64,000 nt of DNA, taken from assembly GCF_040939455.1 (NCBI RefSeq), contig NC_134108.1, positions 13,235,501-13,299,500 of the forward strand, written 5' to 3'. Both the position numbers and the translations under genes were made by a program. This DNA comes from Microcebus murinus (lineage: Eukaryota > Chordata > Mammalia > Primates > Cheirogaleidae). The notes beneath the pieces are model-generated. The model ran no database searches. It saw only the letters and a program-made list of their open reading frames with translations, and was not told the origin of the DNA. How positions within the stretch are numbered: the first letter of the stretch is position 1; each line of letters begins with the position of its first letter. Below, piece by piece: positions 35,830 through 47,559 of this stretch.

Positions 35830-36270
35830 TTGCAAGTTTCTTAAAATTCAACCAACATAGAAAATAATAAAGTGATAATTCCTTCCCAATACCACTACAT
35901 AGATGGATATAGATTAGCTAGACTGATAGACAAGTATAAGTATTTTGGTAGACAGTCTTCCAAATGTTTTTCAATGTATATATATGTAAATGAGAAAAGA
36001 TGAATTTATAGTTCTTGACAACTGTTATTTGAAAAAAGAGAAAAAATGAATTTATACCATGCATGCTGCTTTATAATTTGTGGGTTATATTATGGAGCAA
36101 TATGTTGTATACATCTTCATACATCAATAAATATAAATTTATATCATCATTGAATGTTTGAATAATATTACATTTTATATATGTACCATTGTTGATTTAA
36201 CTAATCCTCTATTGTGTCTAGTTTTTTGCTATTATAAATAAGATTGGTCATCTTTTAACATAGAATGCTT
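35830..36270 (-). repeat. Old L1 fragment (L1M-like), minus strand
   Basis: Antisense remnant of the L1 ORF2 3' region. ACATTTTATATATGTACCAT, TTGATTTAACTAATCCTCT and AGTTTTTTGCTATTATAAAT follow the usual antisense order of the ORF2 3' end. It is highly diverged, and the boundaries are approximate. Confidence 0.6.
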
Positions 36271-37530
36271 CTTCTAACTATAAATTGGGTAAAAATTTAA
36301 GAAACATGGACTTTTATGCCTTATAAAAATCAGTTTTATAATCGTTTTAATGAACAAGTTTCCAAGATTGTGAAAGTCTAATGAGGATTATATTTGAGAC
36401 TTAGAAATTGAAAAAAGGTTGGATAAATTTCCTATTACTATGGAATATTTTCAGATGAAGTCTCCAATGCTTTTGTTCAAATAGAGTCAAACTACCTAAC
36501 CCAGAAATAGAATAACACTTGAATGGGAGGTTCTAAAAGGAAATTTATGTCAGGAGCTGATGGTGAGTTTCCTTTGATCAGACTGATTCCCATGTGGCTA
36601 AGGACAGAATTATCAGTGGCATTTTCATTTAAAATGTCACAAACATATTTCTGCAAAATAACAACCACCTGTGATATGATAAAGCCCAATTTACTCATGA
36701 TATTGCAGAATATAGCATTGAAATCAAGAGAACAAGCCAAAACTATTTTCCTCAACTCTGACATAATATATAGGCAATGGATATTGGACTTCAATTTTCC
36801 TATTCCTCGACTCACCCAGGCAACTGTCTCAGCTCTCAGCCTCATCATTGTGTGTGAGTGAGAGTGAGAAGTTCTGAGAAGTCTTGAAAGTGATGGGCAC
36901 CAAGACGCTAAAGTCCTGCCTCGTGCTCCTAGCAATGATGATTTTACCTGCAGACTAGTTATTTTAGTCTGAAATTCACAGATCCTCTGCCCTGGTTGGC
37001 CCCTGGTAGAGCTTCTCCATCCCAGCCTTGCTCATATTTACTCTTCCTGTTTTTTTTCTCATCTAACAGGTAAAACCTCCTTGTCTTTCTCTGAGTTGCC
37101 ACCAAGGGGACATCTCTCCATCCAAGCCAGCTCTGGTGGCAGGACTTATTCTTCCTTTTCTTGCTGCTTGTTTAGGAAGGAGCATTCACCCCTTTGCCAT
37201 TTTTTTAAGTTACCTTTCTCTCTCTCTTTCTCCCCAACCCCTCTCTCCCTCATTCTTCCTTTTTTTCCTTCTTGTTCCCTTCTTTCTTTCTGTGAATAGC
37301 AGCTACTTAAAAATAAACAGGTATTAACAAAAAGAGGAAACAACCGTAGGCCTAGTTTCAGATCATGAGAAATCTTTATTTATGCCATACTTGGTCCAGA
37401 AAGGATTGAAAACAACAGACATACATACAACCACATACATTTTGCTTTTAAATGAGGAAGTGAGTAACTTAGGCCCATGGAAAGTGCTAATGAACATCAC
37501 CTTCATTATTCACTTATTAAAGATGTGCCT
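36271..37530 (+). other. SYNE1: SYNE1 intron 2, no exon seen
   Basis: Unassigned. A CT-rich low-complexity tract lies at about 37210-37290. A 147-codon - strand frame (36492-36935) and a 112-codon + strand frame (36523-36861) overlap each other. Neither has a recognisable domain. Confidence 0.4.
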
Positions 37531-37984
37531 GCATTAGTTTGTTAGGACTGTCATAACAAAGTACCACAAATTCAGTGACTTAAACAACAGAAATTTATTG
37601 CCTCATGGTTCTGGAGGCTACAAGTCCAAGATCAAGGTGTCAGTAGGGTGGTTCCTTCTGAGGGCTGTGAGGTAAGGATTTGGTCCAACCCTCCCTCCTT
37701 GGCTTGAAGATGGCCATCGTCTGCCTGTGATTCTTCACATTGTCTGCCTATATGAGTCTGTCTATATGTCTATCTGTCTATATGAGTATCTCTGTGCCCA
37801 AACTTCCCCTTTTTATAAGGACACTAGTTATATTGGATTAGGGTCGGCCCTAATGAGCTTACTTTAACTTGTGTACCTCTGTAAAGACCCTATCTCCAAA
37901 TAAGGTCACATTCTGAGGTCCTGAGGGTTAAGACTTCAATATATGACTTTTTGGGGTAGGTGGCACCATCTAACCCATATCAAT
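37531..37984 (-). repeat. MLT1-type LTR (ERVL-MaLR), minus strand
   Basis: Antisense MaLR LTR: TAGTTTGTTAGGACTGTCAT, AGTGACTTAAACAACAGAAA, TTCTGGAGGCTACAAGTCCA, CTCCTTGGCTTGAAGATGGC, TTTATAAGGACACTAGTTAT, CTATCTCCAAATAAGGTCAC and CTAACCCATATCAA. It contains an internal CTATATGAGT/CTGT short-repeat expansion at about 37746-37790. Confidence 0.8.
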
Positions 37985-39460
37985 ATCTAAGTTTTTCTCA
38001 AGCTTAGGGCTCAGAGAATTGGAATGGGGGCAAAGAGGAGAGAGGAGAAGATGTACTGAGAAACTTTTCTCCGAGTTACTGAGCACCAGACTTGGCATTA
38101 ATCAAAGAAGCACAAGTGCTGGACCAGAATTAGTGGGAATCGAGGAGCAAGACAATCCAGGCCAAGGAGCACCTGGGTGGGCACCTGAAAGGAGCCAGGT
38201 GAACCCTGAGATTATTTTAATTTCCAAAGCACATGCAGCTTTTTACACATAACATATTGCTGATGTAAAGGGGTCAGTATGGAATCCTTAAGCAGCGGAT
38301 GCTGTTCTCTCGCTCCTATGTGGATATTCTCACTTTATCTACTGCCTGGATCTCACTGTATGAACCAATCCCCTCAATGATGCTTAAAGTCCATTCAGAC
38401 AATGACTGCCATTAGATTCCTACTGGAACAGCATTTGAATGATGGCTTATAATTTTTTCTGTGGGTGTTTAGGATGCTCCATCTGCCTATGGTCTGAACT
38501 TCATTTTCACTCTGTATCTGTTCATCAGGATGCTGTGCTTCCTGGACTCTTTGTCTTTTGGAAGAGTTAGTCATTTACATTTTTATCCTGGGGCAACCAT
38601 TTCCTCATGTGACATAGGGTGCACTGTGCTCTCTTGTATTTGCCTCCTTTACCAGACATCTCAAAGGCATTGATGGTTAAGCGTTGACCTCAGCCTATTG
38701 CTTCCTCTTCTTTGGTTGGCCTAAAATGTATTCATTAACCCATGGTTAAGCATGAGTGTCTATTTAGATGAACCTCAATTTCTTTAATTAAATTAACCCT
38801 GTGCCTAGCTAGGTCTGCTATTGCTTATGGTCTTGACAACAATCACATCATCCATAAATCTTGTCTCCCAATAATCAGCAGATGCTGTTGTCTTCTTATT
38901 TTTAAGCATCTAACTCACTGCTGAACTTCTACCAGTGTTTCTGCTTTTGACATGAATGGCTGCCCCCTCACTTGGTGTAAAGCACAGCATATGCCCTGAA
39001 CTTACTTGAATGTGCAAGGCAAGGCTGCCTCAGTTCTGACCACCTCGTAACAGCAACGTCATTCTCATTCCCAAATTCTGTTTACTGTCTTCTTAGGTTT
39101 GGAAAATGATCTTCCCAAATTATCTGATTTTAAACTTGTAATTTTAAGATTCTACAAATACGTGGGAAGAATTGTAGCATCGTTTCCATCAAGAAAAGAT
39201 GACAACTGTTTGTTCATACCTTCACTGGGCATTTAGTTCTTTATCAAAATATAATAGAGGGCCATCTAGAGGAAAACCTTTCTCCAGTGACCCCAATTCC
39301 TTCCCATCTCTAAGTTCTCTGAACATTGAGGAGAATTGAGACTGTCTGAGGCAAAGCCAAGAAGAAAAGGAACCTGAACACAGAGGTTAGAGCTAATGAA
39401 CCTCTGATTGCCATGATTGTAAACTAGTCAGAAAAAAATAGATGCAGAGTTTCAACAGAT
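37985..39460 (+). other. SYNE1: SYNE1 intron 2, unassigned
   Basis: About 1.5 kb that I cannot assign. The translation of the - strand between about 38,250 and 38,720 is broken by several stops, yet has short stretches of protein-like composition. It may be a degraded retroelement interior, but I cannot support a family. Confidence 0.35.
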
Positions 39461-39696
39461 CCCTCCCTCCCTCCCTCCCTCCCTCCCTCCCTCCCTCCCT
39501 CCCTCCCTTCCTTCCTTCCTTCCTTCCTTCCTTCCTTCCTTCCTTCCTTCCTTCCTTTCTTCCTTCCTTCTTTCCTTTTTTCCTTCCTTTTTTCCTTCCT
39601 TCCTTCCTTCCTTCCTTCCTTCCTTCCTTCCTTCCTTCCTTCCTTCCTTCTTTCCTTTTTTTCTTCTTTCCTTCCTTTCTTTCTTTTCTTTCTTTC
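39461..39696 (+). repeat. Long (CCCT)n/(CCTT)n polypyrimidine tract
   Basis: About 236 bp made only of C and T on the + strand. A (CCCT)n block (39461 to about 39507) grades into (CCTT)n with CTTTT interruptions. Mirror symmetry and strand bias make triplex (H-DNA) formation possible. The 127- and 87-codon frames across it encode only Lys/Glu/Gly/Arg or Pro/Ser/Leu low complexity and are not genes. Confidence 0.95.
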
Positions 39697-42600
39697 ATTA
39701 TTTGACAGCTAAGAAATACTTTTACCATAGGAGGAATAGTTACCATAGCTTCTACCAGGTCGTGATTAGTTCCCAAATTCTGCGTTTAATTCTCTATATA
39801 CAATGAAGGAGAAGACTATTACAAAAAGTTTTTATTTGCTTTTTGGTTTTTTATAGGAAAGATTTTTTTACATAATTATCATTTACCAGCCATTTGAATA
39901 ACAATTCTTGTTTGGATTGTACATTTTATACCCTGTGTCTAAAAGAAAGCTGTGCAAAGGTGTGATTTGTTTGGACTCTCAGTCCCTTCTCACCTGGGTG
40001 GTAGCAGCTGTTCCTTGTAGCCTCTTGCCATCTGTTGTTTTGTTTTGTCAGCCCTTCTAAGGTCAATGCCACATCAGAGCTATCCTCTTGTTAAATTATT
40101 CACCTTTGTGAATATATGTGAAATCAAAGTGTTGTCAACTGCTACACATTTAATGTAGCGGTCAGTCCTGACTAATATTACTGGGCTGTGCTGGCTGTTG
40201 CTGATACTAAAAGACAGACATATCAGATAAATTACTAAATCTCTTCAAGTCCCATGTTGTTGGGTTTTTTTTTATTCAACTCACATACCACTCTTCATTT
40301 TCTAAATAATTCTTGTCTTCAATAACCTCATCTTCCACTTTTTACCTGCTAGATATCATTCAATGTATTTAATCTTCATCTATTGACTTGCAGCACCTTA
40401 TCAGAAATGTTGTATCTGTCCTTCTATGCTGTAAGATATGTGCACAATTTATTACATGTCATTGCCCTCGCAGCATAAGTAGACAATAGAAGACATAGTG
40501 CTGTAAATAAAATAATGTCGCTGAATATACTTGACTCAAATGAAGCTGGCCAGTGGATTTTAATTCTTACCATTGATAGGCTGCAGAAATTTCGTTATAT
40601 AAATGATAAGTTTTATAACCAATAGTTTGGGGATACTTAACAAAAGAATTGACCAAGCCTCATGCAACTTTTTAGTTTATTCATTTTTATCTGAAAATCT
40701 AGAGAAAAACCCTGATGTATCTGGCTCTGGTAGATAGAGCATGTCCAGAGCATTAATTCCAAGAATTTATTGTTTTCTTTTGTTGTTATTCCTTTGGGAA
40801 CCAAAGACATTTTTAGTTCTTTGATCTGATAGTGTCACCAACGTAGGATTGCTCAGCATGTCAAGGGAGGGAAGTGGGAGGAGTTCTGGAAAACCCTGTG
40901 AGTCTGTGATAACCTAGTGCCATCAGATAAGTAGATCCAAATAAAACTGCACAAAAAGCATTCTTCCTCTGTATTCCAAGCACTTATTAGAACAGCCTAC
41001 AGTGATATTTTCCTTGGCAGGCTTACATAGCCATTATTAGCCAGTGGGTTGTCCAGTCTAAAATTGGTGACAATTTGAGAGACTCACAAGGGGCTAGATT
41101 TAAGCACTCTAAATAAATCCAGGATGATGATTTTACTCTCCTGTGAATTTTTATTGTTGAAATTATTAAAGAAACAGCAAATTTTCTTGGACTGAGTTTT
41201 CTGTTTACTTCATATGAAGGGTAAAAATTAAATCCAGATGTTTATTCTCATTTCATCATTTGATTATTGTGGAAGACTCAAAAGAACCTCTGATCTGTTA
41301 CAAAAGAGGATGACATCACTTGAATTTGTTCATTATTCTGATTCTCTCTATGATAAGGATGAATAGCACCAAAACATCTGGATTAATAGGGAAAAATAGC
41401 TGGATGAATAATAACACTATTAATTATGTCATAAAATGCCCTTGTTGGTCATTATATTATCTGTCAGATATAGATCACATATTAAATGTATATTTATATA
41501 TTACTGATATTCAGTCTCCCAGATTCTGTTTATGCATAATAAGAGGAAACTTACTCAAAGTCTTGGAGGTTTTATAGCTATCAAATGTGATGAGTAATTG
41601 CCACATTGTTCCTTCTTTATGCACTCTACAAATGGCAAGCTTTCATTTAACCTTGCAAATGAAGAGTATTCCATGTCTGCATGATGCTATTTTGAAACTC
41701 CTAAAGCTGAAATGGTATTTATTATGAGAAATATTGCCAAGAGATCATTGAGTTTATGAAAGCCTGAAAAATGTGACTTAATTAAATTACTTAAAGAAGA
41801 ATTATTTTATTAGTTTAATGTGTACCTGTAGGTTCTGAATCTTAATATCCAAGCTTGAGCTTTTTCCTCCCTCAGGAAATATTTCCTTTTTCTTACCTTA
41901 TTTAAGGATAATAAAAGGACAGTGCATTTGTTATCATCAAGGCAGTGATTCTGCTACTAAATTTGATGGAGCTCATGGATCAATTCCTAGTCTCTATACA
42001 CATACATGTGTGTGTATATATGTATGTGTGTGTGTATATATATATAACATATATATAAAATTATTACTATACAATGCTTTTTGTATGATACTTAATGCTA
42101 TGGTTGCCATAGAGGAGAAAGAAAAAGGGAATTTTTCTAGAGGAGAAAAACTTACCATTTTACTGTAATGTATACTACATATTTAAGCAAGTATTTTGAG
42201 GTTTTTTCATTATGAATATATTCATGATAACTACAATGAAAGAAGGAATTCCTTACATATAGCTATTTCTCATTAGACATGCACTCTCTAATTGGATAGT
42301 AGGAAATATGATCTCTGCAGTTTATGCTCATTCTGAGTACAACAGGTATTTGGGCTACTGAATGAAGTCCAATTCAATAGATATTTATCTTGCACTTGCA
42401 AAATCATGTCAATTTTATATGGTTGAAAGTTTGAGGCAAAGAGGAAAGTTTAGGTAGTTTCAGTTACTATAAGATGTACAAATATTTAATGCTTAAAATA
42501 AATTTTCCTACGTATGCTTAATGGGAAAATATCATGTTGCTCAAAACTCTGATATCTGTTGGTTTACTAAAATATCTCAATCTTCCTTCCCAGAGCAGTG

Positions 42601-43825
42601 CATGTGAATGAAATCCACCATTTCACATGTAGTTTAACAAAAATCTTATTTGTCATTAAAGAAGTACCTATGATTTAAGAAGAGGGTAAGAGTGATTTTA
42701 TTGAATTTTGTGTTGTCTACAATTTGATGCCCACATTTGCCCCAGACATATGGACACACACATGTTCCTGGCACAAAAGATAAGCGGTTTTTGCTTATGT
42801 CTTTTCTGTGCCTTGAGAGAGAACGGTCCCTTTATGAAATAAACCAAGTGCTCTAGTAAGTTAGAAAGTCTATAATGCCTCATTTACTTAAATTTGTAAG
42901 ATTCAACAGGAAGGGATAATAGTCAGGGAGATCATTGTCAAGGAGATCTCTTTTCCATTAATTTTTAAAAGTGTTGTTTTGTGAATACCATAGTTAATAT
43001 GAAATGAAGGAAATAGTCCTATAAAGCTCATGCTTCCTACATCTTTTCCTTTCACTCTGCTTATATGCAATACCCTGAACGTAAGTGAACAGTTAGTACT
43101 TCCATTCACCATGTATAATAGAAAGCTTAAAGAAATAAGAATAATAGAAGAAGATTATAACCATGACATTTTAAAAATGAGAAAATAATAAAAAATTCCT
43201 CAACATTCAAAATTCGCTTTTAAAGAGTAACTAAGACAATTCCAGCCAGGGACACAGATCAGAAGGGGCCTTTTTATTTAAGATTACTTTTTGGGCCAGG
43301 CACATTCTTTTGGGGAGAAGCACAAGGAACAGTAACGGCTGTTGGATCCAGCTAAGCCCTCAGCCCTCCACCTGGATGTCCCTGATTAGGGCAGCTCCAT
43401 CTCTCCTCTCAGTCCCATGTACGAGCATATGTAAGGCCAGGGGCTCTGATTAGTTTCTCGGGATGGAGGACATTTAAGCATAAAAACACAGAATATCAGA
43501 GTTCGACCAGAATGAAGAACATGAACCCAAAGCCACATCTTACAGCTGAGGCAACTGGGACCTTGAAGTTTACTGCTTTGTCAAAGCCTGAACTCTGGGT
43601 TAGCTGCTGCTATCATACCTCCTTTATAAAGTTTCCAGAGTTCCCACTAGGGGCAGATGTAGAGAGACAACTACGTTTTCCCACAACAGCTCTGTTAACA
43701 GATTTCTGTTCCACTGTTTCCAAATTCAGGAAAGAATATATAGTATCTGGCAAGGCAGTTTGGAAGAGCTAGTGGCAACATTTTAAAGTATTATGATTGA
43801 AAAAAACAGATTGCTCATTTGTTCA
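39697..43825 (+). other. SYNE1: SYNE1 intron 2, mostly unassigned
   Basis: About 4.1 kb of AT-rich intronic DNA with no exon that I can support. A TGTGTATATATG-type microsatellite occurs at about 41998-42056. Frames at 41320-41577, 42698-43112 and 43512-43772 have no recognisable domain. Confidence 0.4.
41998..42056 (+). repeat. (TG)n/(TA)n compound microsatellite
   Basis: Short alternating TGTGTGTATATATGTATG and TATATATATAACATATATA blocks. Confidence 0.85.
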
Positions 43826-44650
43826 TTCACCAACTATTTGATAAACGTCTGCAATCCTACTTGAGATAGGGTTGTCAGCAAAGGCACATCTGAGAGTTGA
43901 CATTTGATCAGAGACCTGCATGAGAAGGGTGGAGCCTCAAAATAGGGGAGGATGTTCCAGGCCAAATAAACACCAAACATAAAGTGCCATGGAACCAATT
44001 TAGCTGGTGGATCTGAAGCTTGGAGGATAAGGCATGGAATCACATGTTGTGCATTAGAAATATTCACATGCAGTGCAAATGTAAGGAAATCAGTTTTATT
44101 AAACAGTCTGGGGATCAGAGGAGAGTTCAAGGCCTGGCATATATGTTTGTGATTCATGAGCATATAGATGACATTTATCCAGATGAAATCTTTTGAAGAG
44201 AGAATGCAGAAGGAAGTGCTCGTTACTGCCTTGGTCTTCCTCAATATCTGTAGTTCAGAAAAAGGAGGGGAGACGGCAATGGAGGCTGGAATGGAGCAGT
44301 AGAAAACACACATACAGACAAAGAAAAACAAACAACAGACAAAGGGGATGACTTGGCATCCAAGCACACAGAGTTTTAAGAATGAGGGTGTAACTAGCAA
44401 TGCTGATGTGTTGCAAGGTCATGTTACCTGAGAACTGAGAATTTAGCTTGGAATGTGGTCAGGTAGAGGTGTGGCTTTGGTGAGAGTGTTGTCATTAAAA
44501 TAGTGAAGATGGAAGTCTGATTGGAGCAGGCTCAAGAGAGACTGGGTAGTGAGGAAGTGAAGATTGGACTATTTATTGGAAATTCCTTGAGAGGGTTTTT
44601 CAGTATAATTGAGTAGGGAAATTGATGGTCGCTGGAGGAAGACATGACAT
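43826..44650 (-). repeat. L2 LINE, minus strand
   Basis: Antisense L2: ATTCACCAACTATTTGATAA at the 3' end, TGACATTTGATCAGAGACCT, GGAGGATGTTCCAGGCCAAA, TTGTGATTCATGAGCATATA and GTGAGGAAGTGAAGATTGGA, in the same order as the 5335 copy. The 188-codon - strand frame at 43834-44400, the second-longest frame in the window, lies wholly inside it and is therefore a transposon remnant. Confidence 0.65.
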
Positions 44651-44759
44651 CAAGGGTGGCATTTATTTTAATAAACTGTTTCTAGATACTTTACAATAAA
44701 TGTGTGACAACGTTACATAACTTAAAATAATCAACCCCATTTGCTGTAATTGAGTCCTT

Positions 44760-46210
44760 TTTTATAATTTCAAGATATAATTATAAGGTACAAATGTTTT
44801 TGGCCTCATGGATTGATTTTGTTATGCTTGAGTCAGGGTTATAAGTGTGACCATCACTCAGATAGTGTTCATTGTACCCATTAGGTGGGTTTTCACCAAT
44901 CCCCTTCTTCTCGCTTCCCCTTGCTTGATTTCCGTTGAGTTTTACTTCCCTCTGTGCACATGTGTGCTCATCAGTTTGTTTCAATTTAACAGCAAGTACA
45001 TGTGCTTGTTTTGTTTGTTTTTCCATTCTCTAGATACTTCACTTAGGAAAATGGTCTCAAGTTCCATCCGAATTGTCACAAAATGCCTTAATTCATCCTT
45101 CTTTTTGGCTGAGTAGTATTCCATAGTATACATATACAACATTTTTGTTAATCTACTTATGAATTGATGGGCACTTTGGTTGATTCCACATCTTTGCAAT
45201 TGTGAATTGTGCTGCAATAAACATTTGAGTGCAAGTGTCATTTTGATAAAATGACTTCTTTTCCTTTGGGTAAATACCCAGTAGTGGGATTGCTGGATCA
45301 AATGGTAGGTTTACTTTTAGTTCTATGAGGAATGTCCATAGTGTTTTCCGTAGAGAGTATATTAATTTGCAGTCACACCAACAGTGTATAAGCATTCCTT
45401 TCTCTCTGTATCCATGGCAGCATGTATTGTTTTTGGACTTTTTAATAAAAGACATTCTAACTGGGGTAAGGTGATATCTCATTATGGTTTTAATTTGCAT
45501 TTCCCTGATAATTAGTGACATTGAGCATTTTTTCATATGTTTATTGGCCATTTGTCTATCCTCTTTTGAAAAGCTTCTGTTCATGTCTTTTGCCCACTTT
45601 TTAATAGGGTTGTTTATTTTTTCCTTACTGATTTGCTTGAGTTCTTTGTAGATTCTGGTTATTAGCCTTATAACAGATTTTTAGCTTGCGAATATTTTCT
45701 CACATTCTGTAGGTTGTCTATTTTCTCTGTTTATTACTTCCTTAGCTGTGCAGAAGCTTTTAAATTTAATCATGTCCAATTTATTTGTTTTAGTTGTTGC
45801 TGTGATTGCCATTGGGGTCTTTTTCATAAAATTCTTTGCCTAGGCTGATATCTAGAAGAGTTTTTTAAACATTTTCTTCTAGAATTCTTATGGTTTCATG
45901 CCTTAAATTTGAATTTTTCATCCATCTTGAATTAATTTTTGTGAGTGGTGAGAGATGGGGATCCTGTTTCATTCTTCTGCATGTGGCTATCCAATTTTTC
46001 TAGCACCATTATTGAATAGGGCCTCTTTTCCCTAGTATATATTGTTGTCTGCTTTGTCAAAGATCAGTTGGCTGTATGTGGATGGTTTTATATCTGGGTT
46101 CTCAAATCTGGAGGCATCACATTACCAGACTTCAAACTATACTATAAGGCTATAATAAACAAAACAGCATGGTATTGGCACAAAAATAGACCAATGGAAC
46201 AGAACAAAGT
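44760..46210 (-). mobile_element. 5'-truncated L1 with inverted 5' end, minus strand
   Basis: Antisense L1 runs from its 3' UTR (GATATAATTATAAGGTACAA at the low end) through the ORF2 C-terminal region. The - strand translation at 45153-45584 keeps ORF2-like blocks ([35 protein letters not shown]) but has stops and frameshifts. It continues to CTGGGTTCTC near 46102. From about 46103 to 46206 the L1 sequence is in the opposite, + orientation (GAGGCATCACATTACCAGAC, GGCTATAATAAACAAAACAG, AGACCAATGGAACAGAAC). This inverted piece is the part of ORF2 that normally lies just upstream of the break. That fits a twin-priming 5' inversion. I could not find a convincing target-site duplication. Confidence 0.85.
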
Positions 46211-46275
46211 TGCGTCTTGTGTAACACCAAAAAAAGAAGTTTCCTAAAGACTTCATATATTTATTGGATATCAAG

Positions 46276-46633
46276 GTTTCTTGGGTTTTGTTTTTGTTTT
46301 TGTTTTTTTTTTTGGAGACAGAGTCTCACTCTGTTGCCTGGCTAGAGTGCTGAGTGCTGTGGTGTCAGCCTAGTTCACAGCAACCTCAAAATCCTGGGCT
46401 CAAACAATACTCCTCGTCTCAGGCTCCTGAGTAGCTGGGAGTACAGGCACACACCACCATGCCCAGCTAATTTCTTCTATTTTTAGTTGGCTGGTTAATT
46501 TTTTTTTCTATTTTTAGTAGAGATGGAGTCTTGATCTTGCTCAGGCTGGTCTAGAACTGCTGAGCTCAAGCAATCCTTCCACCTAGGCATCCCAGAATGC
46601 TAGGATTATAGGTATGAGCCACCTTGTCCAGCC
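46276..46633 (-). repeat. Alu SINE, minus strand
   Basis: Antisense Alu: a T-rich tail, GGAGACAGAGTCTCACTCTG, AGCAACCTCAAAATCCTGGG, GAGTAGCTGGGAGTACAGGC, a strepsirrhine-type inter-monomer segment (TTAGTTGGCTGGTTAATTTT), CAGGCTGGTCTAGAACTGC and CATCCCAGAATGCTAGGATT. Perfect 11-bp direct repeats TGGATATCAAG (46265-46275 and 46634-46644) flank it. Confidence 0.93.
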
Positions 46634-46644
46634 TGGATATCAAG

Positions 46645-47289
46645 TTTAATTCCTAAAGGTAGAATAGCCTGACCTCTTCTCAGACCTCTAACCCTGTTCA
46701 TCTTTGGACAGACCAAACAGCCAAAACCCATACGTCATGTACACTGAACATAAATATGTCTCCTTGTAACTTTATTCTTGTGTTTTATCCCATTGGGCCA
46801 TACAAACTTTGGCTGCTCCTATACATGAAATAACCCTGGTCTCCTCAGCAATTCTCTTTGACAGCCCAACACTCCCATTTCCCTCCATCCATTCTTTGCA
46901 TGATATGGTTCCAAGTTCCTTTGCCCATCTAATGACTATCCCTTTCCAGCAATCTGTGTCCCATGTGGCATGGCATAACCTGCAGACTTTCTTTATAAAC
47001 TTCAGCTCATCTCTTGAATTTGTGCACCTGACAATGACTCCTTTCTCCAGCCACTTAAGCCTCTCCTGAATCCAAGTAAATAGAAATTACACGGAATGGA
47101 AAAAGGAAAACATGAATATTTTCTTCATCTGAAACATTGGTAAAAAGAAGTTAATGAGAAGGCAGATGGGCTCTTCTTAGTGGAGCAGTTACTATTTTTT
47201 TTTCTCCTGACCTTAGCAATCAGAGACTTCTTGTCTGTGGAGCCAGCCCTGTGTTACCTCTAGAAGAGCACCTCTAGGCACTCTTCTTA
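46645..47289 (+). other. SYNE1: SYNE1 intron 2, no exon seen
   Basis: Unassigned. The C/T-rich 46820-47060 stretch may be a degraded sense L2 3' region, but the match is too weak to call. The 86-codon frame there is not recognised. Confidence 0.35.
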
Positions 47290-47465
47290 GTGATCTCATA
47301 TAGTTTCACAACCCTGTGAGTAGTCATTTCTATCTCTGTTTAACAAAATAAAGGCCCAGAAATTCTCAGTAAATTGTTCAAGGTCACATGGTTTACAAGT
47401 GGCAGCATCAACATTAAAAATCACAGTCTGTCTGACCGACCTCAGAGTCTCTCTTAGCCTCAACC
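47290..47465 (-). repeat. MIR SINE, minus strand
   Basis: Antisense MIR: TTTCACAACCCTGTGAGTAG, TTTAACAAAATAAAGGCCCA, AAGGTCACATGGTTTACAAG and TGGCAGCATCAACATTAAAA. Confidence 0.65.
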
Positions 47466-47559
47466 TGGGTACTTCCTGATGCACTCAGATCAAAGTCCTG
47501 GAGCACCTTGAAATGTTTTCTGCTATCTGTGGTTCTTAGTGTTACACATTTCATTATAT

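Noticed and set aside
36492..36935. 147-codon - strand frame with an opposing 112-codon + strand frame
   Set aside because: The overlapping antisense frames are mutually exclusive as genes, have no domain and sit in an intron.
39393..39776. 127-codon Lys/Glu/Gly/Arg-repeat frame on the - strand
   Set aside because: It is the translation of the (CCCT)n/(CCTT)n tract.
43834..44400. 188-codon - strand open frame, the second longest in the window
   Set aside because: It lies entirely within an antisense L2 LINE copy and shows no domain, so it is a transposon remnant read by chance.
45153..45584. 143-codon - strand frame resembling a reverse transcriptase C-terminus
   Set aside because: Real homology, but to the C-terminal part of L1 ORF2 in a truncated, frame-broken element. 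Recorded as part of that mobile element and not as a gene.
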